The notes under the pieces were generated by a model. That model had not been told where the DNA came from, did not search any database, and worked only from the letters and a program-made list of their open reading frames with translations. Both the position numbers and the translations under genes were made by a program. This document shows positions 33,138-48,100 of a stretch of DNA of 64,000 bases, piece by piece (position 1 is the first letter of the stretch; each line of letters begins with the position of its first letter). The stretch is from a virus. The DNA is taken from positions 1 to 64,000 of the IMG/VR virus record IMGVR_UViG_3300027779_002128, one strand, 5' to 3'.

Positions 33138-36100
33138 TTAAAGTTTATGTAAAAATTTCATAATACTTGTTGCGTTTGCCAAGTCGGCATTTCCTCTATC
33201 TGCTAAACTTAATGCTGACTGACCTGATATTGTTGCTGAGTCAAAGTCATCGGACCCATCTTGCCCAGCATACACAAAACTTCTTAGTGTTGCTGTTCCA
33301 TTTTCAACAAACAATGTGTTGTCTAAAGTATCTGCATAACTGGCAGTTATTGCCCAAACACTACTAGCATTTGCTGAAACTTTTACAACTTCAAATAAGG
33401 CTACGTTTGCGTTTGCAAATACTCTAATACCTTCTTGTAATGCAATGTTGGCAACACCTGTGCCTATTGCTGTTAATGTTGCTGTTGTACTTGTTACGTT
33501 TGTAATTGTTACACCTACGTCTGCTGTTGTAATATTACCTGCCGCTATTTTATCCCATGCTCCAGATACAGTCCAGTCGTTATCAGTTGTATCGCCAGGT
33601 GTATTGTCTACTGCTTCGTCCCATGTACTTGGGCTACTGTATCTTGTTCCTGTATCAAGCCATACATTGCTAGATGGGTTTAAGTTATTAAAGTGCTCTG
33701 TTGCTTCTGCACTATATACTGGTTGCCCTATTGGATGAGTTCCTGTAGATGTTCCAAACGCACCCCTAGTTAATGCACTTAATACTTTACCGTTTCTTCT
33801 GCCGTATTGTATTCTCTCTGGTCCAACCCATATACTGCCTGGGATAATCGAAGTTGGGTTTGGCAAGAATGATGCATTGTCAACAGTTATACTTGTTGAT
33901 GAAATAGTCATTGCTTTTGTTATCTTTGTTGTTGCTGTACTACTTATACGCAAGAAGTCAACATCACCAAATAAACTGTGATGCATTCTGTATGTAACTT
34001 CTCTAGCACTTGGCGACACTTTTGTTGTTTCTCTTTCTTGTACAACTGTTAATGCTGTATCATAAGAGCCTGTTCCACCTACTGTAGTTGCGGCATCCCA
34101 ACCGTTAGTTGAATCTACTGCAAAGAAGTTATCAGAATCATCAGGGTCAACACCTGCTGTAGCAGTAACTATTGTATTGGTTAACTTATAATTAAAGTTC
34201 TGACCTCTAACGCTAACAACAGTTCCACTAGCAACATCATTCTTTAACATGCTGTTAACTGTAACTGTTGTTCCAGAAATACTTGCAACTTCGCCGACAT
34301 CCTTGCCGGCTATTGTTATAATTTGTCCAACCAATACATTTGATACACTTACAAACGGAAGTTTATTATCATTTACATAAACTGCAGAGCTTGTTGTCTC
34401 TGTTAATGTTTCAGTAAGTGCTAAATGTATTTCAGTATACCCTGCACCACCTGTTGAAACTGTTATTGCTGTTACTGTGCCTGCCGCATTTACACTTGCT
34501 GTTGCAACTGCTGTTGTTGTAGGTAAGTTACCAAGTGCATCTGTAATAACTACTGTAGGTGTTTTGTATCCAATACCGCCTCTTGTAATTACAACGCTTG
34601 AATTATCTTCTTTTAAAGATGTGGTACTGTGGAAAAGTGTTGCATTAGCAACATCAAGTCCGTCAAATACACTAACATTGCCTGCGGCTCCTCTTGAGAA
34701 GTCCGAAGTAGTAACTGTGAAAATAACACTTTCTAAAGGATCAAGTAATGCAAGTTCTTCTGGTCTTTCCTCACCATACGCAACTCTCTGGAATGTTATT
34801 CCATCAAATCCATCATACGACTCGCCATTTTTTCTTAGTGTTACTGGGTTAGCATTTGAATCAAACACACCTTCGTAACTTACTATTTGTTTAGAGTTAT
34901 CCCATTTAGTATCACCTATTCCGTATGTTGTAACAGGACCGTAGTTTGTTAAGTCTCTGCTATCAGTAAATACTGTATCGTCGTTGTCAGTGTTTTCATC
35001 AAACAAGTCCGAGTCAAATCCAAAGTCTGTTTGTATTGCACTCATATAATCTGCTTGATCAACTATGCTAGAGAACTTAGTAGCATCTAATGTTTCGCCT
35101 CTGAAGTTTCCGCCAACTTTATCTTTAATTAATGCTAATGTGTTTTTAAGTTTTCCGTTAGTAACTAAGCCTGCCATAACAGTACCGTTGCCTACAATAG
35201 TTGTATTTCTTGCGGCTGTTACATCATTGTAGTGTGTATTAACTTCTGCAATAAACTGAGCCTGTACTTCTGCATCAAACTTAAATAATTTGTCTGCGGC
35301 TCTAACACTTGCATTTGCTGATACTTCTTGTTTTGTTTGTACTGACAAGTTAGCAATGTTATATCCAATGCTTGTTTGCAATGATACATTAGCAACGTCC
35401 CATGCTCGTTCAGTTAATTGATAGTTAGTCCTATCAAAACTAATTGTAGTATTTGCACGTCTAATTGGGTCACTAGTTGTATAACCATCTGCTGTTGCAG
35501 TAACATAATCAATGTACTGTCTTGAGTTAGACATAATGTTTACATCTTGATCGACTCCTTCATCAAGTATTCTAACTGTTCCTGTTACTAAGTCAACAAA
35601 TGGTGGTCTGTCATAATCACTAATATTATTTTGGCCTATTGAATCAATTGGAGTTGATTTGCCGTCTTTATATTCTCTAATTTTTGCACTGAATGGTTTA
35701 ACTTCGTTCATGTAATCTAATACTTTCTGGAAGTTGTCTGCTTTAAATCCGTTCAATGTTATTAAGTCATTTTCTTCTTTGTTAATATATAAGTACGAAG
35801 TTTTAAATGCCCAGCTCAATTGTTTCTGTTCCATGTATGCATGTTTCATCATTTCAAAGAACAACTCATTCCAATGAACAGTACTAACAAATACATTATC
35901 TTTTAATGCTGTTAGTATAAGTCTTAGCTCACTGCTTAATGTTGGATTAGTATTATCTGTGTAAACAGTTGTTGGTAGTTTCACTGTGTCATTAACTACA
36001 CTTACTAGTTTAAACTTCTTAGTTGGTCCGTTGTACATCCACAGTTGGGAAGTATCATTTTGATTACTTTTAACTTGTACTACACCACCGTCTTTAACAC

Positions 36101-39100
36101 TAGTAATACCTTTTAGTTCAGACACACTTGTTACATTAAAGATAGGCTTTAACGTATCAGTATATCTTATAGCTTCGTTAGTAACAGGGTCAGTTCTCTG
36201 TACATCAAACCAATCTGTAGTTGTTAAGTATGCTCTTGCTGTTGGTAAACTTGCGTCCCAACCAGGGTTAACTGAGTTAGTTCTAATGTTTGAAAGTATT
36301 CTATTTAATACACTTACCATAACACGTCTAGCGGCCTTAACATCTTTAAACATTGTTTGTCTTGGTCTAAAGGCTATGCCGTATTTCTCAACGTCACTTA
36401 GTTTAGGATCTGGTACTGGTGATGCTTCAGCATTCTCACCACATAAGCTATCAATAAGTTTATCTGTTAAGTGGTCTGGTACTGAGCTATCAGTGTCGCC
36501 TTCTCTCATTAATTTCCATGCAGTATGCGAGATACCTTCTGGATTTAAGTTTCTACTTAGATTAATTTGTAAGTGTGATTCTTCTTCACGTATGTCTGAA
36601 ATGTTATGCAACAACATGCTTTTATCACTAACAAAACTTATCATGTCTAATCCATAACCTACTGGATCGGCAATATATTTTGCAATAGTTCTAATATCTA
36701 GTTGTCTATTTTCGTTACGCTTTGCTCGGTCGTCTAGTTCACGTCTATTAGTTACCCAATAGTAATAGTACATTGTGTATTCACCAGTCTTTGCATCTTG
36801 TCTTCTTTCAGTAACAAAACGATTGGACCAACGTGGTTGTCCATCACCTGTCCAGTTAACAGGTTTGGCTTTACTTTCAACCCACTCACATACTGTAACT
36901 TGGCTTCCAGGGAAAGCAGAACCCCAATTGGCATTTCTTTCTTTGTCAGTTCCTTGCTCATACCAGTTGTATCTAATTGTACTAGTGTCCCACCAAACTT
37001 TACCTATATTGTTTTTGCCAAAGTTTGTTCTTGCATTATTATAACTTACAGGGTCATACTCACTTATGAATGATATTTCATTTGATATGAATCCAGGTAG
37101 TATACCTTTGAACGGATCCCAGAAGTCTAAGTCGTTTATTTTATTTCCTGTATCTGGGTCGTATACTAATGCATTGTTTATAAACTCTACATCAACTAAC
37201 GGTGTTTGCCATCTAGTAGGAATACCATTTTCTAAGTATGCCCAACCGCCTTCAACAAAGTCAGCCATAGTGTAAACAGTATTAGTATAGTTTGTAACAC
37301 CACTTGCGTTATCAATAATTGCTTGTTTTAAGTTTGAATAATTATCAACCCATGCTTTAGGTTCTTCCATTAATGTTGTTGTTGGACTTGTATTGCTAAT
37401 AGTTGGTTCTAAATCAGCAATAACATTCCTCTTGTTAAACCGCTTACTTGCAAAGTAATTTACTGGAGCACTTTGTTTTGCTGTGCCGTTAAGTGTTACT
37501 TCGTTTCCAAAGATATCTGATATGTCGTAAGCAAACAATTCACTCATACGTGAACTTGAGCCATCACCAAATATACTGTTGTTATCGTTTAAGCCATATG
37601 GATCAACACCGTTAGGCATTAATTTATTAAACATTCCTAGTTTACCTGTGCCGTAAGCATCTAACCTAGAAGGCGGAGATATAGGAGCAATTTTTTCTGC
37701 ACATATTAATGTTAAAATTGCTGTGTTAGTAAACATACCATCTGCCGCTTCTGGATATCTTTCTTGTAATTGTTGTGTTGTTAATAATCCTAATTCATCG
37801 TTAGTATCATACAATTCTTGAATGTCTGCTATTGCTTGCTCGTCTGTATATTCGGTTGCGCCACTGTCTGCTTCAAGTATAGCTGTAATACATAGCATGC
37901 CATTATTATAATCACCAATTGGTATACCTAGTTTTTCTAAGGTTCCTGGGGTTGGTGAATCTATGTTCCATCCAGGGAATGTATCAGATACAAACGTTAC
38001 TTCACCTGAGTCACCGAATGGAGTATATTCTGATCTTGCTTCTGACGGTAGATACCCTGCACCATTTAATGCATTATTAAGAGCTCTTGACAATGAACGC
38101 GGTGCAAAAGTTTCGCTTACTGTGTCTGGCAAACCTAGTAAGTCTTTAGCATTTCCTCTTTCGGTACAGTTTGGAATTTCTTGTGCTGTTAAGAATACTC
38201 TAGCACCTTCTCCGCCTGCTTGTTCGTCTGGGTTATAGTAACCGTAGTTATATTTCTTAGGATCTCTTTCTATTACTTTTGTCTTAAGAATAAGTTTGCC
38301 TAAGTTGAATTGTTCTTTTGCCCAAAGTTGCGGGCTTTCAAGATAGGCGGCTTTACTTGCACTCCTTAAATCAACGCATACATACGTTGTTGGGTCGTAT
38401 GCACCTGGAGTACCTGAGTATGGCTGGAAATGTGCTCCATCCCATACAAATTCTGGATATTTTTCCCAGTCAGGGTGCTTAAAGCCTTTATCGTAACCTA
38501 GTGTATTAGTTAGTTCAATTATTAATGCATTCAGTTGTGCTATTTCAAGGTCGGTCAGTCCTTGGACCGTATTCTGTTTTGCAACAAGTCTGTCAAGTAT
38601 TAATTTATCATTAACAGACAGATTTTCGCTATTTCTGAGAGCTAGTTCCTTAGTAGAGCTAAATGGTGCGTACTGATATTCAGGATGATCCGGTCCGTAT
38701 AATGTTAATTCAGGCTGGGTAGGGTCGCCGTAACCAAGTGTACGTGATGCATCGTAAGTCACTTGCTCTACTTGTTCAGCTAAAGTTTCTAATGATGTAT
38801 TCTGTCTTAAGGCACCTTGTAATGCATAATCGTATTCTAGTGGAATACCCATTGTTAGGTCTGTTGGGAATTCTTTATATAAACCTCTGTCTATAATTCG
38901 TATGGCTGTAATAGCACCGGTTGTATTAACATCTGTAACAATAAATTTAGCAACTCTTAAAGGCCCGTTGCCTCTTTTATCTTCCTTAGGATTACCGTTG
39001 GCGTCAAGAGTAACATTCTGTCCTACTGCTATCGTAAGTTTAGCATCATTCTTAGGAGTAGTAGGATTAATTGTGTCAACTAATTTGCCGTTTGCGGTCA

Positions 39101-42100
39101 AATCTGCGTACCATGCCTTTCTACCTGTGACTGTAATTTTAGCGCCTGCACCAAATAAGTTTGTTACAATGCCGCTTGATAAGAACGAAGCATCTTCAAT
39201 TACAAATTTATTATCATATACACTTGCTTTACCCTCAACAGTTTTAGGTATCCAATATAGTTTCTTCTGCGGACTAACAAAGTAAACAGTCATCTCGTCT
39301 GTTAATGTAACTGCTGTATCAAGTGTAACTGTTTTAGTTGCTACATTTACCGCAGTAACATAACCAAATATAGTCATTGTTCCGCCATTGTTCCAAGACA
39401 TTACTTGTCCTGCTTTAACATACTGGTTACCATTAACATCGTTAAGTGAATCAAGTACAAATGTTGTTGAACTTGATACTGCACCATTAACTGTTATATA
39501 GTAATCATTAAGTGTTGTGCCTGGGAAGTATGATAATTGCACATAACTCTCTGCTCTAATATGGCTTGTATTACCAGGAGCAAGAGCAATCTCAACTCTC
39601 GGCATTGTTGAAGTTATTGCAGGGTCCTTGTATGATACATCACCACTGGTTACATTCCATGTCTTTGATTCGCCTAATTGTACTTCACCTATAGCTCTTA
39701 CATAGCGACTACTAATTTCAGTATCACCAGTGAGCTTACCGTTACCATCTGTAATTTGTATAATTTCGTTTATAGAAGCAACTGTGCCTGCTGTCAGTGT
39801 TACATTAGACGTCCATGCCGCATCTATTTCAACTACAGTAGGTATTGGACTTGTATCTTTAATTGTAAGTGCTGGTGGGTTATCTATATCGTATCCTGCA
39901 CCTTGGTTAATAACAATTACTTCAGCAATGCCGCCATTTTCGTCTAATTTAGTTACTGTTGCCGCTCCACCAACACCTGGTGTGCTAATGCTTTCGTTAA
40001 ATATAACTGTTAAGTTTGCAGGGTTAGTGTAACCGGAACCAGCTGATACTATACACACTTCGTCGCTTAATGGTGCTAGAACATTTGTTTCAGGTGTGCC
40101 ACCAATTAATCTCAGTCTATCACCTACCATGTAATTACTACCGCCTGTACTTCTGTTCGTAGTCTCTAGCGGTATTCTTGCAGGTGTCTCATATACGTCT
40201 GCGTTATTTGATCCTGGTCTTCTATAAAATTTCTCAAGACTGCCATCTGCTAGTCTTCTATAATCGTTAACAGTTATAGGACCTGCAACAGATCCACCAC
40301 CACCACCACCAACTGATACTGATGCGTTACCCTCGCCACCTTTGGTTAACTCTTTAGTTGGTGATATAAATGGTGCAACAAATGTTTCGCTTACTGTAGT
40401 TGATTGATCAAAACCTCTGTTAATATGGAAGTCGCCAACTTGTTTAAATGTTCCGCCGCCACATCCGTTTGCAATTGTAAATGGTAAACTGGTACAACTT
40501 ATTAATGCTAGTGTGTTAGTAGCATCGTCGATTTCAGCAGTAATACCCATATTAGCACAATTAACTTGTGTTTTAATATCTATGCCTGTTGATCCTCTCT
40601 TAACAATTCTTCTGCCGTTAATTAGAAGTTCGGTGCCATCTGCAATGCCAATAAGATCATTAAGGTCTATATCAGTTTCTGGTGTTGGCTTTCTTAAATA
40701 TGCTTGAGCAGTAGGGCCGCCATTGTAGTAGTTGCCGTTATTATCTATTGCTCTCGGTGTGATGTTAATAATAGGCATAGAATTGTATATTATATTATCT
40801 ACATCTGCTAATGCTAGTTCTTGTCGTTGCGTTTTAAGATACGTTTCAACATCTGACCCTGTAGGATTCCCGCCAGCAGTTTCGTCTGTTGATGTGTTTG
40901 TACCGGGCTCATCAAATGACGGCCCAGTATACTCAGTAGTATCATTTGCACTATCGTTTTTCCACTGGTTGCCAGCTTCAGTACTTGTAATATTATTTAC
41001 AGTAGTACCACCTAGTGATACAGTACTTCCTATTTTCCTAGGTGCATACTTAACATATTTTGTTGTCTTGTTTAAATCGTTACTGTTTTCTAAGTTTTTG
41101 CCCCACGGTTCGTCGGATGCTTCAGACGATTTTAATACATACGGAGTTCGACTTACTGTTGTTAACTTTTTAGCAAAAGGTATTATTAGTCCGCCACTTA
41201 CTCGTTGGGCTTGTCCACTTACTACTGTGTCTGCATCTAACTCACTTGAAGTGAATGCATAATTTTGTGGATCTAATACTTTTGCTTTTACTGGCAACTT
41301 AGCACTATATGGTAAGAAGTTAAATCCTGTTAAATGTTGTTGTCCTGGAGTTGTACTATTACCGACGCCTAAGCCTATACCACTTAAATCGATATATGGT
41401 ATCCAAATTCTCTCACCATTTGGCAAAGTAACCCACTCGCCGTCGAGCTGGAATTTGGACCAATTTACATAGCCTGGTGCAACACCTGGCGTATCTATGC
41501 CGCCACCGTTAGCCGTAATATCTGGACAATTTTCTCCTGACGGACATACACCTATATCAGACCAAAGGGTTAGTTGGCAAGAAGACCAGTTTGATGTATT
41601 GCCAACTGCACAATTTTGTACGTCAGCTAAAGCCTCATAGCGTCTTGCTTGAGAGTCTGTAGCAAAGGCGGCATATTTGTTAACCCAGGTACTGTTACCT
41701 GAAGTAGTATCTGCGTTGCCTGTTGTTGCAGGAGTTTCAACAGCACACGATCTTCCTGTGAATGTAAATCTTCCTTGTTTAACACCAACTGAGTGACTTT
41801 GGGTTGATTCACCCGCCTGTGTTTCTTCACTTGTAATTGTAAAGTTTGATACTCCTGTAGTACAAGTCCATGTCATATCAAAGTATCCAGGCCCTTTGTT
41901 ATTACCTGCTATCATTCGTACGAAGTAGTACTTGCCTGCTTCCATGTCAACATATCTATCACCAGGTTTGTTAGACTGATTATTATCGTCAGTTGTCATC
42001 CACCCAGTTCTTAATAGACAGTTATCTCTGTGATAGTTATACTTGTCAGATTTATCAAACCCATCTCCTTTAAAGTATTCATGTCTAGTATCAGCCCCTA

Positions 42101-45100
42101 CGCCTGCTAAGTCGTCAACTCCCATTCTAACTGGTTTTCCGTTATGAGATGTTGTTGTGTATTCACTTGATATCCACGCCCAAATACCATCGTCGGAATA
42201 ACCGTTACATAAGTAACGTCCAGTGTACGGTGCTTTAAAGTAACCTTTAAGTTCTGTTGAGCTGTACTTTGCTAATGTTGTTCGCTGTATTGTGCTAATA
42301 GTTGTTTTAGCTAATTCTCTAACACCTGGCCCTGTTGCAACTTTATCATGATTGTGACAATGTTGCCATTCCCCCCACTTTGCGTCTGGCATGCTGTTAT
42401 ATGCACCCGAGTTATAAGGATTAGGTAAACGCATATACGGATAGTATATGTTATCACAATGAACTTTCTTTTGGTATCCAGTTTTATTACGATCAAATCG
42501 TTCGTTGTCGGACTTATGTTGCCCAAAGTAACCCCAACTGTTAGTGCCTTGCCATGTACTTTTAACAGCACCTTGAGTATATGCAGTACTGTGTCCTTCA
42601 ACACATGCGGCTGTTGGCGGATTTATAAGGTCGCTGTCAACTACAGCACCAGTAAACTCAATAATTGCTTGCCATAAAACTGCTGTTGTTTGTGTATCTG
42701 CTCTAGTAACAGTAGAATCTGGTCTAATAAATATAGTAACATATTCGCCTAAACTACATTTCACAGCTGAACTTATAAAACCAATACCTGATACACCAAT
42801 ATCATGTTGTAACCACTTTGCTCTATTGTCGGCGTGATCAGACTTTTTAGTACTATCTAAGTCTGTATCGCCACTAAACTGTAACATTCCTGTGGTTGTG
42901 TTTATATGGTTTGCCGATACTCGTTGATCGCTTTCTGATGCAACTGGTCCCGGATTTGAACTAGCATCAAAAGCCCAATCTTCTCTGCTTTGGCGTTGGC
43001 TTATTAAATTAGAGTCTACAATATCATTACGCTTTAAGTTTGTGTTGCCAATAAAGTCTACACCGTATTGTGATACTTGATCGCCTTTTGTTCCTCTAGC
43101 GTCTCCAGATACTTGAGTACTTTCTAGTACTCTTGCGTTCATCCACCAATTCAGCTCTTTTGTTGGTCGCTTATTAGCACCATTAGGATTCTTTACCCAG
43201 CCACCGTTAGATACACCAGTCTCAGCACCAGTGAAAGGATTAATTACAGAGTCATCGACTAATCCAGCTTTGCCTTCTGTAGCATAAAAGTATGGTTCGG
43301 TGTTTTGCACCATTACTACACTTCCGTGTTCTAATTGTGTGGAACTTTCTAAGAAGTCAAAGAACACTCTAATAGAATTGTTTCCTGAAATATTTACATT
43401 TACATATTGCCAGTTACTGGTGTCAAATTTGTCTGCGTATGTACCTGCAGAAGTACCTGCAGAAAAGTCAAACGACTCATTGTCTGTATATGTTACACTA
43501 CCAGTTTGGTCAATACCAACGTCTGCCGCTTCTTCTTTAGTTAATACTATGTCTTCACCTCTGCGTTGAGCATTAGTGTTATCAATAATTGCATACTCTA
43601 GCTGACCTAGTTCAGCCGCACAAGAACTTGAATCATTAGCAGGTGATGTAAGTTCTGGTAGTGTTGCACAAGGTCCTGGTAAGCCAGCTAAGAACTCACC
43701 GTTTAACATTGGCCCTAGTGGTGTAGTGGGAATTGTATGGGCATTAGTTGTACCAGGTGCTAACTGTCCTGTTTTTCCTACGTTAACTTCACCATCAGCA
43801 ATTTGGTCACCTATACCTAATTCAACAGTTACACCTTCGTCATCACTGTCTGTACTTCCGCCTGCTACAGTAGTAGGTCTAAATAAATCTAAAATACTAT
43901 CTTCATTATAATCTGTTGGCAACCTATCAGCAATAGTGTTATTCCATCCTCTGCCTGCCCAACCTGTATCTGGTATTAGTCTGCTAGTATGTGCATTGCC
44001 AGGAAGTTCAGTAAGTCTAATATATTTTACCCTAGTTACTGTACCTGTGTAATTAGATAATACAGGGGTCGGTTGACCTGCGGCATTAAGTATGCTATAA
44101 TTCCAACTTGTGAGCTGGTTTGTATATACATGTTCTTCGGTCCAGAAACAAGCAACAAATAATTCTTCAGGGCGTATACCTGTAATACCTATATCTTCAT
44201 TAGTTGAAGTTACATATTCTGGTAATGTTATAGTTCCTGGCACCCTACCTAATATCTCTGCTTCTTCTTCAGATATTATGTTACCGTCGGTGTCTGTAAA
44301 TATTTCAATTTTATAAGCAACTGCTTCTGGACTCACAGTAAATTTCTTACTGTACATAAATCTAGGCATTAATCCGCTGTATGGTGTTTTGTCTGTCTCG
44401 ACATAACTTGCTACATCTGGATAATCAGTTGGTAAATGTGTATCATTTAGAGTATAGTAACCTCTACCATAACCGAATACTGTGTCTCCACCATTAACAC
44501 CAGGTAAGTACCCTGGTCCTTCAGGTCCATCTGATGGCTTCCACATATTTGGTTTAAGCCCTGGTGTCCACATAAAGAATTTGTTATGACCTGTGTCACT
44601 AACTGTAACAGTATTGCCTGTAATTTTTAATCCTGAAATAGCATTAATATTTGCTACAGGATCTGAATTGTTGCCGCCTGTAACTGCAAATGGTTCTTCT
44701 ATAGTTTGTAAACCAATAAATGCGGCTGGCTCAACTGGAGGTAAATTAACTACACTAACAGTTGATTCTACTCTCATAGGATCTAGTCTATTAGTAATTC
44801 TGTTACTAGCATCCACAGTTGGTGTAATGCCGTTTATGTAATAATATTCAGTTCGTTTGTAGTTACCAAAACTGCTCCATAAATTAACAGTTCCGTAATA
44901 GTCTATTGGTGAGTCAACTATCTCTGGATTAATTTTATCAACTAGTATGTAATAGACGTCACCGTTTGCCGAACCTGCACCATCGTTTTGTACAGCTTCG
45001 TAAACTTCAAATAAGTTTAGTTCACTAACAGCTAATCTAAATGTCGGTATAGTAACAGTACTTGAATTAGCAAGTGTTTTAGTAACTGTAGATAACATGT

Positions 45101-48100
45101 TATAGCTAATACGTTTTGTACCTGGCGCTGTAGCTGATACTGAGTTGTTAGTTGGTATTACATTTAGTAATAAATTTGCGTTATTTTCTGCTGTAGCATC
45201 TGCAAAGTATCCGCTTAATGTAGTAGAACTTGTATTGCCAACTAGCTCGGCCCAACGTGCCACTTCGAATACTGTGTTGTTTGACATAGTAATGTCGGCA
45301 CTTGCTTTATAACTCTTAGAGTTGTGACTAACAATAGCGCCAGACCAGTATGCTATATTTTCTAATGGATCTGAGCTAACTGTAAATCCTACAGACGCTT
45401 CCCACGTTGTATATTGTGCTACTGTCTGTGCTTGGTGGTTAGACGGCACAGCTGATTTATTACTATTCGCACTCGGGGTAGTAGTTTCTTGTGTTGAGGA
45501 ATATGCTCTATATTTTCCTAATGGTGCATTCCAAATATAGTATATTAATGTATCTGGATCAGTATATGCTAATCCATGAATTGGCCCACTATTAAGTGGT
45601 CCTGGATTAAACTCGTTATCAATAACATTTTCGCCTGCACTTGCATACGAAATACTCTTTTCAGATACTAATGCTCCGCCACTTATTTCGTTAACTAAAG
45701 ATGGATCATTAATGTATGCTCCGTAGTTACTAATGTACTTAGAAGATAATCCGTTAAACACCGTTGTGTCTGGATTATTCATTATAACAAATCCAACTTC
45801 TGAACCTCTATCTTTTTGTCTTACATGTTCTCTTCTTAAACCAATTGCTCTGTTAATAGAACTTTCAACTGCTTTAGCACTATTAATGTTGTCAATTTTA
45901 AAGGTGCTACCGTTAACATTTACTTCGTCAAATCCAAGTGTTGTAACCAGAGGGTATCTGTCCGAGTCTCTACCACGTTGTCTTGCAACTGATATTCCAA
46001 CCGGTGGATAAGTGTTAGCTGGTGTTACTGCTGGCAAGGCGTCTGTATGAATTTTTATTTTTGCGCCTTCTGATCTAACAAACTGTGGTGGAACAATATT
46101 GCTGTTAGCACTATATGTTACAATTATCTCATTTAGTTTTGGATCATTTGTAACGTCTACAACGTTTGTTGCTGTAGCACTATTAGTACCGTCGTATGCT
46201 GTTGCACCTGTTAACGTTGCTATTTTATGTTCGTAGTATGTTGCTGTTCCTGTTATAGGTGCCCATCTTCCGCCTATGTTAATAGTGTTAGGCGTTAATG
46301 AATCTATAATATAAGTTTTGTTATATGCTTTAGGGTCAGCAAAATGTACTGCTATAGATTTGTTTGATGACGCATATATTGGAGAGATTCCGTGAGGAGC
46401 CACTGTTTTAATTTGTATGCCATCACCGTAAATTGAACCTGATGAGAACCCAGGTATATATGGTGCTTTGATTATAACATTGTCTGTGTCTATAACAGTA
46501 TCAATATTGTATGCACCACTAAATGTATTTGTAAATACTCTAATAGTATCACCGACTGTAAGACAGTGATTTGCAATTGTTAGTTTAGATTTATTTAAAT
46601 GCCTAATAGTAACATTTTGAGAATACCCAATTGTTGAGCCTGATGTAATGTCTTCAAACTCAAATCTTCTATAACCAGTGTCTGTTACTGTGAAGTGAGT
46701 TGCACCATTAGGGGTAAACGTTGTTACTACTTTTGCTTCGTAACCTATGTTTTTTAAGTTTGTGATTACGTTTGCTACACCAAAAGCAGGATGCTGTAAA
46801 ATAAAAGTTCCTGTAGTTGTGTTGTACGATATTAATTTAAATCTACGATTTTGTATAACTTTTATAGCATCATATGTTGCTTGTTCACTTACGGTTCTCG
46901 GGGTAGTTATTTTAAATGCTAAACTATCTTTCATGTCGCTTAAGAATCGAATACCAACTTTAGTTGCATTATTGCTAGCCGCGGCATATAGTTTTGCTAT
47001 TGGTGATGTAGCTGGTGTTGTTTTAGTTGCTGTTGCTGTTGCATTGCCACTAACTGTTACTGCAACTGATGTAGCACTATAACCACTACCTCTGTTGTAC
47101 ATAACAATACTGTCAACTAATGCATTTAGTGTTGATGTTAGTAACGCTGTTACAGTTGCATCACCTTGTACAGTAATTGTTGGTGCTGTTGTATATCCTG
47201 CACCTGCATTTGTTACTGTTACTGCTGTAATAGTTCCATCAGAATTAATTGTAGCTGTTGCTGTTGCAACATTTGCCAATCCGAATGTTGGACTACTTGA
47301 ATCTGGGTCAGTATTTTCTGGGTCGCTAATTATTAATATTGGTGCCGCATATCCTAAACCACCGTTACCTATTGTAACTGCTGTGCTTATAGGACCAATA
47401 ATTGTTGCTAGTGCTGATGCAGTATCGCTTGTAGGACTAGCTGTAAGTGTAACTGTTGGAGCACTAGCATAACCAGAACCTCCACTGCTAACTGTGATAC
47501 TCTCGACCCTAATTGGATCTACAACAACTTGATTTGTTCCACCAGCAGTAAGTGTCGCAGGATTCTGAGTTTCTATACCAACATTGTCTACTAACTGAAA
47601 TGCGTCTAAATTGCTTATGCTTGTTATGTCACCAGTTGCTACAACTTTATCACTCTTGTTTATAGGGGTTAACGTAACACCATTAATAATTTTACCTAAG
47701 TGAGGATTAACTGCTGTAATTGTTTTGCTTACTTGAGGCCCAATACTTTCAATACGAGCCTGAATCATTTGCGGAGCACTAAAGTCTGTAATCTGAGATT
47801 GTTTTTCTTGTACTACATTTTCGTTAGTCCACACAACCACTTGATTGTTTATGTTTGCATTGTCTAGAGACAAGTAGTAATCTAAATACTTGCCAGAATC
47901 TGTTGTACCAATTTCATTGGTATCTAAGTAGTTAAATAAACTGTCATTAGTTAGTAATGATACTTTCCCGCCTGCATTTCTTTTTAGGTAGTGAACTGAT
48001 GCGTCTGTTGGCGTTAGTTTATAAACATTCCAGTCGTTATCTTCACTGTATGCAATATGTACTAAGTCGTTTGTTGTAGGCTTAAATATTAAATCACTGC

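Noticed and set aside
40732-41262. Plus-strand frames of 60 to 180 codons inside the giant gene
   Set aside because: All are antisense shadows of the 7187-residue coding frame. None has a convincing start signal or recognisable domain.
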